NCBI GenBank assembly: GCA_905234305.1 | Contig: CAJOHT010000081.1 | Span: forward strand, 1 to 5,330 | Direction of reading: 5' to 3' | DNA from: an uncultured Ruminococcus sp. | Lineage (GTDB): Bacteria; Bacillota; Clostridia; Oscillospirales; Acutalibacteraceae | DNA: 5,330 nucleotides | In this document: positions 1 to 5,330 of the stretch, piece after piece | How the letters are laid out: each line of letters opens with the position of its first letter | Position numbering within the stretch: position 1 is the first letter of the stretch | Made by a program: the position numbers and the translations under genes | Notes under the pieces: model-generated | Seen by the model: only the letters and a program-made list of their open reading frames with translations | The model's database searches: none | Told to the model about the DNA's origin: nothing

Positions 1-1
1 T

Positions 2-184
2 ATGCAGCTTGTACAGCTCGTATCCTTCGGCTGCGGAGTTGACGCCATTACGACCGACGAAGTTCGCGAGATACTCGAGAGGAACAATAAGATTTATACC
101 CAGATAAAAATAGACGAAATCACAAACTTAGGCGCGGTTAAAATCCGTATAAGGAGCCTTTTATCCGCGATAGATAAAGAATAA
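2..184 (+). CDS. Acyl-CoA dehydratase activase-related protein, C-terminal end (partial)
   Basis: This is the last 60 codons of a gene entering from the left edge; the Met at position 2 is probably internal. The residues [14 protein letters not shown], then [23 protein letters not shown], match the C-terminal end of the large DUF2229-type activases of 2-hydroxyacyl-CoA dehydratases as I remember the family (typical ending YTxLKIDExxNLGAxxIRxRSL). In known members, N-terminal ASKHA-fold ATPase domains hydrolyse ATP to push an electron from a [4Fe-4S] cluster into a partner dehydratase; those domains lie outside this window. The Cys in SFGCG is a conserved family position and may have a metal or redox role (inference). 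The gene stops 11 bases before the dehydratase-like gene, so the two are almost certainly one operon. Family assignment is fairly secure, substrate unknown. Confidence 0.85.
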   Translation: MQLVQLVSFGCGVDAITTDEVREILERNNKIYTQIKIDEITNLGAVKIRIRSLLSAIDKE

Positions 185-195
185 GGAAAAAAGCT

Positions 196-1461
196 ATGGC
201 TGAATTAAAATACGACGAAAACGGGCGGCTTCTTTTTACTAAAGAGATGAAGGATGAGGGTTATAAAATCCTCGCTCCGTCTATGGCGCCTATACATTTT
301 AATATAGTGAAAAACGTGTTTATCCACGCGGGCTATAATCTTGAGCTTGTCGATACCGCTGGACCCGAGATTGCCCAGACAGGTCTTAAGTACGTCCATA
401 ACGATACCTGCTACCCCGCGCTGCTTGTTATCGGGCAGCTTATCCACGCATTGCAGTCGGGAAAATATGACGTTAATAAAACCGCCCTGATGATTACCCA
501 GACGGGCGGAGGCTGCCGCGCGAGCAACTATATCTTCCTTTTAAGGCAAGCGCTTAAAAAAGCGGGATTCCCGCAGGTACCCGTTATTTCGCTTTCTATC
601 GGTATGGAGAAAAACCCAGGATTCCATCTTTCCGTTCCGCTTATTAGAAGATTTGCCGCGGGACTTGTTTACGGCGACGCGCTTATGCTGCTTTCCAACC
701 AGACTAAGGCGTATGAGGTTAATAAGGGCGAGAGTATGGAACTCGTTAATACATGGATAAAACGCCTTACCGACGAGTTCGCCGAGGGTAAGAGCTACCG
801 TCCTAAGGAAATCGAGGTTCTGCTCGACGAAATCTGTAGGAGCTTTACGGAAATCGAGTTGAATAAAACCCCTAAGCTGAAGGTCGGAGTAGTAGGCGAG
901 ATTTACGTAAAATACGCCCGCCTCGGAAATAACGACCTTGAAAAATTCCTCGCCGACCAGGATTGCGAAGTCAACTTGCCCGGTATTATGGGATTCGCGC
1001 TGTTTAAGGTAGATAACCGACTCGAGGATATAAAGCTCTACGGCGGAAGCAAAGCGAAATTCCAGGTTTGTTCGATATTGTTCAATTACCTCAATAAACT
1101 CGAGGAAATGATAATTAAGTACGCTAAAAAATACGGCTTTACTCCCCCAGGAAGATATTCCCACCTAAAGAAGCTGGTTAAGCCCGTAATCGGCTACGGC
1201 TCAAAAATGGGCGAGGGCTGGCTTTTGACCGCGGAAATGCTGGAGCTTGCCGAGAGCGGATATGAGAATATAGTTTGTACCCAGCCTTTCGGATGTCTGC
1301 CGAACCATATAAACGGTAAGGGCGCCGTCAGGAGGATCAAGGAGCTTAATCCTAAGGCGAATATAGTTACTATTGATTATGACCCGGGCGCTCCTAAGGT
1401 TAATCAGGAGAACCGTATAAAACTTATGCTTGCCGTAGGTAAGGAAGAACTCGAGAATTAA
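196..1461 (+). CDS. 2-hydroxyacyl-CoA dehydratase family protein (activase-associated)
   Basis: This complete 421-residue protein belongs to the 2-hydroxyacyl-CoA dehydratase (HgdB/FldB-like) superfamily, in the branch that travels with DUF2229 activases. Characterised relatives remove water from 2-hydroxyacyl-CoA thioesters by a ketyl-radical mechanism using [4Fe-4S] clusters in the cytoplasm. Candidate cluster ligands visible here are C72 (NDTCYPA), C107 (TGGGCRASNY), C361 and C367 (CTQPFGCLPNHI). A second Rossmann-like segment starts near residue 228 (LKVGVVGEIYVKY), and GYGSKMGEGWLL (333-344) precedes the last cysteine pair. The start is supported by AAGGA at 183-187, 8 bases upstream. 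In many relatives this region is fused to the activase in one chain of roughly 1,400 residues; here it is a separate gene just after the activase end. The substrate cannot be inferred, and the branch is largely uncharacterised. Confidence 0.88.
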   Translation: MAELKYDENGRLLFTKEMKDEGYKILAPSMAPIHFNIVKNVFIHAGYNLELVDTAGPEIAQTGLKYVHNDTCYPALLVIGQLIHALQSGKYDVNKTALMITQTGGGCRASNYIFLLRQALKKAGFPQVPVISLSIGMEKNPGFHLSVPLIRRFAAGLVYGDALMLLSNQTKAYEVNKGESMELVNTWIKRLTDEFAEGKSYRPKEIEVLLDEICRSFTEIELNKTPKLKVGVVGEIYVKYARLGNNDLEKFLADQDCEVNLPGIMGFALFKVDNRLEDIKLYGGSKAKFQVCSILFNYLNKLEEMIIKYAKKYGFTPPGRYSHLKKLVKPVIGYGSKMGEGWLLTAEMLELAESGYENIVCTQPFGCLPNHINGKGAVRRIKELNPKANIVTIDYDPGAPKVNQENRIKLMLAVGKEELEN

Positions 1462-1469
1462 ATAAGTAT

Positions 1470-1508
1470 AAAAAAGCCGACTCAAAACTATTTCAGTTTT
1501 GAGTCGGC
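1470..1508. terminator. Bidirectional intrinsic terminator between convergent genes
   Basis: A perfect 14-bp inverted repeat (GCCGACTCAAAACT at 1476-1489, its complement at 1495-1508) encloses a 5-base loop. On the - strand the stem is followed by six U residues (the A run at 1470-1475), a classic intrinsic terminator for the secreted-protein gene ending at 1558. On the + strand the following tract (ATCTTAATTTATT) is only moderately U-rich, so termination of the dehydratase operon may be less tight. The position between two converging stop codons supports shared use. Confidence 0.9.
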
Positions 1509-1557
1509 ATCTTAATTTATTGAGCTTTTATTTTGCTGTTTAAAAGCACTTTGTTTA

Positions 1558-2649
1558 TCAGCTGTTGCTTGAAACCCACTGATAGCTTTCGAATCCGATA
1601 TCTTTAAGATTGAAACCTACCTCACGCTCCAGCAGGAAATCATATGATGACATAGCGAGATTCAGAGCGGTATTGGCAATATTATTGACCTGTTCCTCTG
1701 TTGTTCCCGTAGAACTCATTATTGTGAAATCCATTGGCTGCTTGTAATAGTAAGATTTCATATTGATGTCTGTATATGCCTTACCGTATATATTTGAGCC
1801 TGTGAAAGACATAATGAATCCTACGTAATTAGTTGTTCCTATTTGCAGTTCGAAAGCGGTCGTAACGTCTGAGTCTGACGTCATACCGAAAAGCAGCGAA
1901 TCGCTCTCGGCTTCGTACATAACTGATGCTATAACCTTATTATCTTTACGCATAATATACTGATAGCCCTGATCGTTCTTTGAGCCGTATTTAAGGATAT
2001 AATCTCTCAGCTTTTTCTGATTTTTGACTGCTGTCGAATCGTTGTCCGAGGGACCGTTTACAGGGTCGGAAGTGTTTCCTTTTTCTTCTGTACAAAGCGC
2101 CTCACAACGACTCAAGAGGAGATACTCGCCGTTTTTTAGAGTGAAGTAGCTTTGACCGTTGAAAAAATCATTGGCAATAATGTTTTCGCCGTTTGCGTCC
2201 GAGCAGATTGCATAGTATCCGCCGCTGGAACCTGTTTGTTTCGCGAGATACTCGCCTGCGGGGATATCGTCGCCGACAAGATATTGTCCGTCGGAGATTG
2301 TTTTTCCCGATTTATAATTAAACTTGATTTTATCGCTTACTTTTCGCGCTTCACAGCGGTGTAATGTAAGATACTCTCCGTTTTTTACCGAGAAATAGCG
2401 CTGACCGTCAAAATTATCAATAGCGATAATATCGCTGCCGTTAGCGTCTGAGGTAATCTCAAAAAATCCGCCGAGAGAATCTGTCGGGTACGCGATATAA
2501 TCGCCTGCGGGGAGATTTACTCCGACCTTATACTGTCCTTCGTAATATAGTTTTACGCTTGACTTGACCGTAAGGGTGAGCTTTTTACTCAGTTTCTTTT
2601 TATTCTTGCCTTTAGCCTTGGATGTAACGGTTATTACGGTTTTGCCCAC
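1558..2649 (-). CDS. 3' fragment of the Ig-like secreted protein: repeat modules and C-terminal domain
   Basis: This 363-codon open stretch begins at a GTG (2649) that is probably just the Val inside AKKVGKTVITV of the Ig-like domain. The same frame stays open upstream to about 2751, adding 34 residues of that domain. Residues 1-30 finish the Ig-like domain, 36-101 and 119-184 are the two repeat modules, 190-207 form a Gly/Asn/Ser/Asp linker, and 208-363 form a mixed alpha/beta-looking C-terminal domain. That last part contains YQYIMRKDNKVIASVMYE and a helical stretch EEQVNNIANTALNLAMSSYDF. I see no catalytic motif, sortase motif or membrane anchor, so the intact product would be released or held non-covalently. 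There is no upstream RBS for the GTG, so independent translation is doubtful. Confidence 0.65.
   Translation of the reverse strand: MGKTVITVTSKAKGKNKKKLSKKLTLTVKSSVKLYYEGQYKVGVNLPAGDYIAYPTDSLGGFFEITSDANGSDIIAIDNFDGQRYFSVKNGEYLTLHRCEARKVSDKIKFNYKSGKTISDGQYLVGDDIPAGEYLAKQTGSSGGYYAICSDANGENIIANDFFNGQSYFTLKNGEYLLLSRCEALCTEEKGNTSDPVNGPSDNDSTAVKNQKKLRDYILKYGSKNDQGYQYIMRKDNKVIASVMYEAESDSLLFGMTSDSDVTTAFELQIGTTNYVGFIMSFTGSNIYGKAYTDINMKSYYYKQPMDFTIMSSTGTTEEQVNNIANTALNLAMSSYDFLLEREVGFNLKDIGFESYQWVSSNS
2098..2295 (-). repeat. Second 66-residue GQYxVG...PAGxY module
   Basis: The module starts SDGQYLVGDDIPAGEY and ends NGEYLLLSRCEA, the same length as the first copy. Shared blocks are SDANG, IIA, the FxGQxYF motif and KNGEYL. 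The DNA copies have diverged clearly, so the duplication is not recent. The two copies are separated by 17 residues including a short KSGK turn. Confidence 0.75.
2347..2544 (-). repeat. First 66-residue GQYxVG...PAGxY module
   Basis: The module starts YEGQYKVGVNLPAGDY and ends NGEYLTLHRCEA. It aligns without gaps to the second module with about 40 of 66 identical residues. The pattern GxYxVGxDIPAGxY occurs in many Firmicute extracellular proteins, where it looks like a small beta-rich domain of unknown ligand. Each copy has one Cys in the closing RCEA. Confidence 0.75.
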
Positions 2650-2776
2650 CTTTTTAGCGGTGACTTTGATTGAACTTCCCGAAACCTTTACGGACGCGAT
2701 ATCGCTCTTGCTCGAGTTCGCGGTAAACTTCTTGGAAGCCTTGCCCTTACCTTAACGGTAACTTTAAATGATTTTG

Positions 2777-2938
2777 TTACCTGAGTTTTATCCTTGGGGA
2801 CTGTGACTGAGGCTGATTTTTGGAGCTTGATTGATTTATAACATACTTCTTGGATTTAGCGCCCGCGCATATCGTGAATGACGATAAAGCAAGCACTGCG
2901 CATAAAAACGCGCTTATAATTTTACTTGTGCGTTTCAT
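2777..2938 (-). CDS. 5' fragment of the Ig-like secreted protein: signal peptide
   Basis: This 53-codon piece starts MKRTSK, followed by a hydrophobic stretch (IISAFLCAVLALSSF) and a signal peptidase I-type site AGA|KS after residue 27. It is in the correct frame to about residue 33 (KKYV). After that the reading turns into Gln/Ser-rich sequence and hits a stop at 2777-2779. The neighbouring frame instead continues as IKLQKSASVTVPKDKTQVT, typical of the lead-in to an Ig-like domain. The residues after 33 are therefore a frameshift artefact, not a real C-terminus. An earlier in-frame Met at 2968 lacks a ribosome binding site and would put a charged extension before the signal peptide. Confidence 0.7.
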   Translation of the reverse strand: MKRTSKIISAFLCAVLALSSFTICAGAKSKKYVINQSSSKNQPQSQSPRIKLR

Positions 2939-2947
2939 AATAATTGA

Positions 2948-2954
2948 CCTTTCT
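2948..2954 (-). promoter_or_regulatory. Ribosome binding site fixing the start at 2938
   Basis: AGAAAGG on the - strand lies 9 bases before the ATG at 2938. It favours that start, directly at the signal peptide, over the upstream Met at 2968. Confidence 0.6.
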
Positions 2955-2987
2955 GCTCTTTGATTCAATATACGCCGCCGTGCTGTG

Positions 2988-2993
2988 AGTATA
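2988..2993 (-). promoter_or_regulatory. Possible -10 element for the Ig-like protein gene
   Basis: TATACT matches the sigma-A -10 consensus at five of six bases and lies about 50 bases before the ATG at 2938, inside the 88-base gap after the preceding gene. No convincing -35 TTGACA is seen at 16-18 bases; the upstream region is a T/A run. A second candidate, TATATT, lies closer to the gene. Read this only as a hint that the last gene can be transcribed separately. Confidence 0.3.
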
Positions 2994-3002
2994 GGGGGAG
3001 TG

Positions 3003-3026
3003 TTTTAAAAAATAAGATTTTTAAAA
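3003..3026. terminator. AT-only inverted repeat after the basic secreted protein gene
   Basis: TTTTAAAAAATAAGATTTTTAAAA directly follows the stop at 3027 on the - strand and can fold into an A/T-only stem of about 10 pairs with one bulge. Without G/C pairs it is a weak terminator at best, so some read-through into the Ig-like protein gene is likely. Confidence 0.25.
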
Positions 3027-3776
3027 TCACTGCGCGTAAGTTTTTTCGTAAAGTCCGCCTACGGTGTCGCAGTTGCATTTATAAACGTAATAGGGGTACT
3101 TTTTGAAATACTTAGTTTTGGAGCGTTTGATTTTGGACATCTTAAATTTTTTCTGCCATTTAAAAAGTTTAGACGGAGTAGTTTTCTTTTTATTGAGCTT
3201 AATCTTATATCTTGGATTAATGATTTTTCCGCTTTGTGAGCGATCGGCGTTGAAATCTACCTTAACCGTATACTTGCTGCTTATTTTTGCGCCTTTGATT
3301 TTATAATACTTTATTGTCTGGAATTCGTGGAATTCGCCGTTGTTGCGGTATTGCAGGAACAGGTATTTTTTACCGCCTTTTTTGGCTACGCCTATATATT
3401 CCGAGGGATTGCTCGCTTCGGCGTTAAGGAATTTTTTCTTTATAAGCGCCTTAGGATTTCCGCCCTTAATAGTGTAAACGCTTAAATAACGGCAGGGCAT
3501 ATTGTTTTTATCCTTGTCAAAAAAGGTGTAAACAAGTTCTTTTGTGCCGTTGTTATCGAAGTCATAGAAAAACGCCTGACTTCTTGCTGACGAATACTCG
3601 CTTGAAGCGTAGTCGCTCGTGTCGTAGTAGCTGCCCGCTTCGGCAATAACGTTCTTAGCGTCCTTTAAAACGCCCTCATACTTATCAACTCCCGCAGCAT
3701 TCGTGCCGATGCACGCGAGGGAAGCCGTAAGCATAACAACTGCGGTTAATACCGCTAAAAATTTGATTTTTTTCAT
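3027..3776 (-). CDS. Secreted lysine/tyrosine-rich protein with DxDxNG motif
   Basis: This 249-residue protein starts MKKIKF, followed by a hydrophobic core (FLAVLTAVVMLTASLACIG) and a signal peptidase site near N26-A-A28, so it is probably exported. Residues 70-81 (FYDFDNNGTKEL) have the D-x-D-x-N-G-x-x-E-L pattern of calcium-binding FG-GAP/VCBS-like loops, common in secreted Ruminococcus-type proteins. The middle (98-175) is rich in beta-prone Tyr/Lys strands, and the C-terminal third (190-228) is strongly basic, with runs such as LNKKKTT and KMSKIKRSK, ending in a CNC pair near 234-236. I recognise no enzyme motif. The basic region may bind wall polymers (inference). Start 3776 is set by a perfect AAGGAGG. 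The gene lies 52 bases after the HAD gene, possibly in the same transcript. Confidence 0.75.
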   Translation of the reverse strand: MKKIKFLAVLTAVVMLTASLACIGTNAAGVDKYEGVLKDAKNVIAEAGSYYDTSDYASSEYSSARSQAFFYDFDNNGTKELVYTFFDKDKNNMPCRYLSVYTIKGGNPKALIKKKFLNAEASNPSEYIGVAKKGGKKYLFLQYRNNGEFHEFQTIKYYKIKGAKISSKYTVKVDFNADRSQSGKIINPRYKIKLNKKKTTPSKLFKWQKKFKMSKIKRSKTKYFKKYPYYVYKCNCDTVGGLYEKTYAQ

Positions 3777-3784
3777 TACGTTTT

Positions 3785-3791
3785 CCTCCTT
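3785..3791 (-). promoter_or_regulatory. Strong Shine-Dalgarno site fixing the start at 3776
   Basis: AAGGAGG lies 8 bases before ATG 3776. It excludes the longer in-frame start at 3854, which would overlap the HAD gene and spoil the signal peptide. The site abuts a small inverted repeat, TTAAAA-N5-TTTTAA (3790-3806), that could modestly affect access to it. Confidence 0.85.
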
Positions 3792-3828
3792 AAAATATAG
3801 TTTTAAGCAGCTACTTACACCGCTTTTA

Positions 3829-4479
3829 CTATTCATCAATAAGCCGAACAACATCCTTAAGATTTTTAAGAATAAAAGTGCATTTTCCTTTTATATCGTC
3901 CGTAGGCTCAATTAAATCAGGAATCATAACCGTTACCATTCCCGCCGAAGCGGCGGAAATTATTCCGTTGAAACTGTCCTCGAGAGCGAGGCAGTTTTCG
4001 GGAGGAAGCCCGAGTTTTTGAGCCGCTTTTAAGAACGGTTCGGGAGAGGGCTTCCCGTTTTCAACGTCCTCGGCGCATACAAGAGCGTCGAAATAATCGA
4101 ACACCTTAGCGATTTTTAAAGTCCGCTCGGCGCTGCGCCTTGTTGTAGAGGTAGCGAGGGCGGTTTTTATATTCTTTGATTTAAGAAAATCAAGAAGCTC
4201 AAACAATCCGTCCTTTATCGGTACGCCGTGAGCTTCGGTATATTGCACATAAACCGTACGGCATTTTTGGTGAAAATCCTCATAACTGAAGCTGTTGCCA
4301 AAAAGCGTTTTAAAGTATTCGGGCAAATCCGCCGCCCGTTTACCGACGGTTTTTTTATAATCTTCGAGAGAAAAGTTTTTTCCCTCTTTTAAAAGGAACT
4401 CGCGCTGGAGCTTATACGTCAGGTTTTCGGTATCGAACATCAAGCCGTCCATATCGAGAACCGCGCCCATTATTTTCAT
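3829..4479 (-). CDS. HAD superfamily phosphatase/phosphomutase, beta-PGM-like
   Basis: This 216-residue protein has all four haloacid dehalogenase motifs. Motif I is LDMDG with nucleophile D9 and general acid D11, motif II is ATSTT (S111), motif III is K143 in GKPSPEPF, and motif IV is E167-D168 in LEDSFNGI. The helical insert between residues 15 and 90 is a type I cap as in beta-phosphoglucomutase and related sugar-phosphate phosphatases. It is a Mg-dependent cytoplasmic enzyme. The motifs fit either a phosphatase or a mutase; these families are promiscuous and the substrate cannot be read from sequence. Its ATG overlaps the murF stop (ATGA, 4476-4479), and GAGGAG at 4491-4496 lies 11 bases upstream inside murF, which points to translational coupling. 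Length is normal for the family and the gene looks intact. Confidence 0.9.
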   Translation of the reverse strand: MKIMGAVLDMDGLMFDTENLTYKLQREFLLKEGKNFSLEDYKKTVGKRAADLPEYFKTLFGNSFSYEDFHQKCRTVYVQYTEAHGVPIKDGLFELLDFLKSKNIKTALATSTTRRSAERTLKIAKVFDYFDALVCAEDVENGKPSPEPFLKAAQKLGLPPENCLALEDSFNGIISAASAGMVTVMIPDLIEPTDDIKGKCTFILKNLKDVVRLIDE

Positions 4480-5252
4480 AGCTTTTTAAGCTCCTCGGTA
4501 ATTTTCTCGAACGCCATACTGTGGCTGGCTTTCACTAAAACCGTATCGCCGTCGTTTATTAATTCAGGGAGTTTTATAATAAGCTCCTCTTTAGTTTTAA
4601 AATAGATACCGTCAGCGCCTTTAGCGAGCTGTTCGGCGAGAGGACCTGCCGCTATTACGACATCACAATTTTTAGCGTACTTGCCGACCTCATAGTGAAG
4701 CTCAAGCTCGTTTTCGCCGAGTTCCTTCATATCGCCGAGTATCGCGATTTTTCTGCCTCTGAAATTCATCAGTGTATCAATTGAAGCCTTTACGGAAGTC
4801 GGGTTAGCGTTATAGCAGTCGTCAATAATCCTGATTTTGCCCGTATCGATAAGGTTGGCGCGGCTGCCTACGGTTTTATAGGCGGAAATGCCCGCTTTGA
4901 TTTCGTCGTCGGTAAGCCCGAGTTCTACACCGACTGCCGCTGCGGCTAACGCGTTAGCTACCATATATGTGCCGATAGCGGGGATGTTTACCGAAAGTCG
5001 TTTGCCGTTATAGAGCAAATCAGCGTCTACGCCGAGTACGCCGTTGTTTTTTATGTTTTCGGCACGGAATTCACCGTTATTTATACCGTAAAAAACGGGA
5101 GCTTTACCTTTTACCTCTTTAACCTGAGCGAGCTTGTCGTCGTCGGCGTTAAGGATAACCGTACCTCCTTCACGGAGGTTTTCAAACATTTCGGTTTTAG
5201 CCTTAAATACTCCGTCGCGGTCGCCGAGATTTTCCAGGTGGCATTCGCCGAT
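4476..5252 (-). CDS. murF: UDP-MurNAc-tripeptide--D-Ala-D-Ala ligase, C-terminal part (5' end broken)
   Basis: The gene encodes the last 258 residues of MurF, the cytoplasmic ATP-dependent ligase adding D-Ala-D-Ala to the UDP-MurNAc-tripeptide in peptidoglycan synthesis. The match begins at IGECHLENLGDRDG (from 5252), which in the family lies around residue 200 of about 450. The N-terminal UDP-binding domain and the P-loop are therefore absent. Visible hallmarks are VILNADDD, IDDCYNANP at the start of the C-terminal domain, LGDMKELG, and VLVKASHSMAFEKI near the end. The usual His of the (H)xxxNALAA motif is Tyr here (GTYMVANALAA, codon 4965-4967). Reading upstream, the frame meets TAA at 5253-5255. 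The Met at 5189 is internal, not the true start. The cause may be an assembly break or a real truncation. The fragment alone would be inactive as a ligase. Confidence 0.88.
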   Translation of the reverse strand: MGECHLENLGDRDGVFKAKTEMFENLREGGTVILNADDDKLAQVKEVKGKAPVFYGINNGEFRAENIKNNGVLGVDADLLYNGKRLSVNIPAIGTYMVANALAAAAVGVELGLTDDEIKAGISAYKTVGSRANLIDTGKIRIIDDCYNANPTSVKASIDTLMNFRGRKIAILGDMKELGENELELHYEVGKYAKNCDVVIAAGPLAEQLAKGADGIYFKTKEELIIKLPELINDGDTVLVKASHSMAFEKITEELKKL

Positions 5253-5330
5253 TTACGCACAACGTAATGCTTTGTGAGTAACTTTGCGGTCGCGGGGCGA
5301 CCCGTGCGGCAGGGCGTGCGGGGGAGTGGG
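5253..5330. other. Non-matching GC-rich tail at the window edge
   Basis: Where murF should continue, similarity stops and composition changes: 39 of the final 50 bases are G or C, against a clearly lower level in the rest of the window. The tail holds two small hairpins, TTACG-CACAA-CGTAA (5253-5267) and GGTCGC-GGG-GCGACC (5288-5302), and ends in a G-rich run. No start, RBS or protein motif is recognised in any frame. A chimeric join or poor-quality contig end is most likely; a real insertion is possible. Confidence 0.55.

Larger units (their letters stand above)
1558..2938 (-). pseudogene. Secreted Ig-like (BIG2) protein with tandem repeat modules, two frameshifts
   Basis: Three reading-frame pieces on the - strand join into one sensible protein if one base is restored at each of two sites, near 2835-2839 and near 2748-2750. 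The repaired product has about 460 residues: a signal peptide (1-27, ending AGA before KS), a bacterial Ig-like BIG2-type domain (about 36-125, with VKVSGSSIKVTAKKVGKTVITVTSK as its most typical part), two 66-residue GQYxVGxxxPAGxY modules, an Asp/Ser/Asn-rich linker, and a C-terminal domain of about 155 residues that I do not recognise. Start at 2938 is chosen because AGAAAGG (2948-2954) lies 9 bases upstream and a signal peptide begins there. As written the gene would give only a short secreted peptide. Recent gene decay and missing bases in the assembly are both possible. The function is probably at the cell surface or outside the cell, otherwise unknown. Confidence 0.8.

Noticed and set aside
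541..1164. A 207-codon open frame on the - strand inside the dehydratase gene
   Set aside because: It is a shadow of the strongly supported + strand gene, without RBS or recognisable protein features.
1524..1547. GCTTTTA...TAAAAGC inverted repeat downstream of the main terminator
   Set aside because: It has only 7 pairs, mostly A/T, with a 10-base loop; too weak beside the 14-bp stem to call.
2941..2968. Upstream Met at 2968 as the start of the Ig-like protein
   Set aside because: It would place charged residues before the signal peptide, and the RBS at 2948-2954 points to 2938.
3711..3716. Lipobox-like Cys (TASLAC) in the signal peptide of the 249-residue protein
   Set aside because: Position -3 to the Cys is Ser, not Leu/Val/Ile, and a normal signal peptidase I site follows a few residues later.
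3777..3854. Longer N-terminus of the basic secreted protein from 3854
   Set aside because: It would overlap the HAD gene and bury the perfect AAGGAGG and the signal peptide inside the coding sequence.
1..5330. CRISPR array, tRNA or rRNA gene, transposase or toxin-antitoxin pair
   Set aside because: I saw no spaced direct repeats, tRNA-like cloverleaf, rRNA stretch or mobile-element protein on either strand.

Overview
The window looks like a contig end from a gut-type anaerobic Firmicute (Clostridia, most like Ruminococcaceae/Oscillospiraceae). The signs are moderate GC, AGGAGG-type ribosome binding sites, a 2-hydroxyacyl-CoA dehydratase/activase locus typical of strict anaerobes, and secreted lysine- and tyrosine-rich proteins with a bacterial Ig-like domain. 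This placement is inferred from protein style; no rRNA or other marker is present.

Layout. Two transcription blocks converge. On the + strand (2-1461) lie the last 60 codons of a large acyl-CoA dehydratase activase and, 11 bases on, a complete 421-residue 2-hydroxyacyl-CoA dehydratase-family protein. A 14-bp perfect hairpin (1476-1508) in the gap of about 100 bases serves as a shared terminator. On the - strand, reading from the right edge, are a 5'-broken murF (4476-5252), a HAD-family phosphatase overlapping it by 4 bases (3829-4479), a 249-residue secreted basic protein (3027-3776), and a secreted Ig-like/tandem-repeat protein (1558-2938) that carries two single-base frameshifts. The last 78 bases (5253-5330) no longer match murF and are strikingly GC-rich towards the end.

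How the genes work together. The + strand pair forms one Fe-S, ATP-dependent radical dehydratase-type system with unknown substrate. On the - strand, murF (last cytoplasmic step of peptidoglycan precursor synthesis) and the HAD phosphatase are probably translationally coupled. The two secreted proteins downstream are probably cell-surface or extracellular proteins of unknown function. The second may have its own promoter.

No clearly new multi-gene system is visible. The most useful observations are the double frameshift in the Ig-like protein, its tandem 66-residue modules, the broken murF with its foreign-looking tail, and the dehydratase encoded apart from its activase. Three independent indel or break signs in 5.3 kb mean that sequencing or assembly error must be considered before gene decay.
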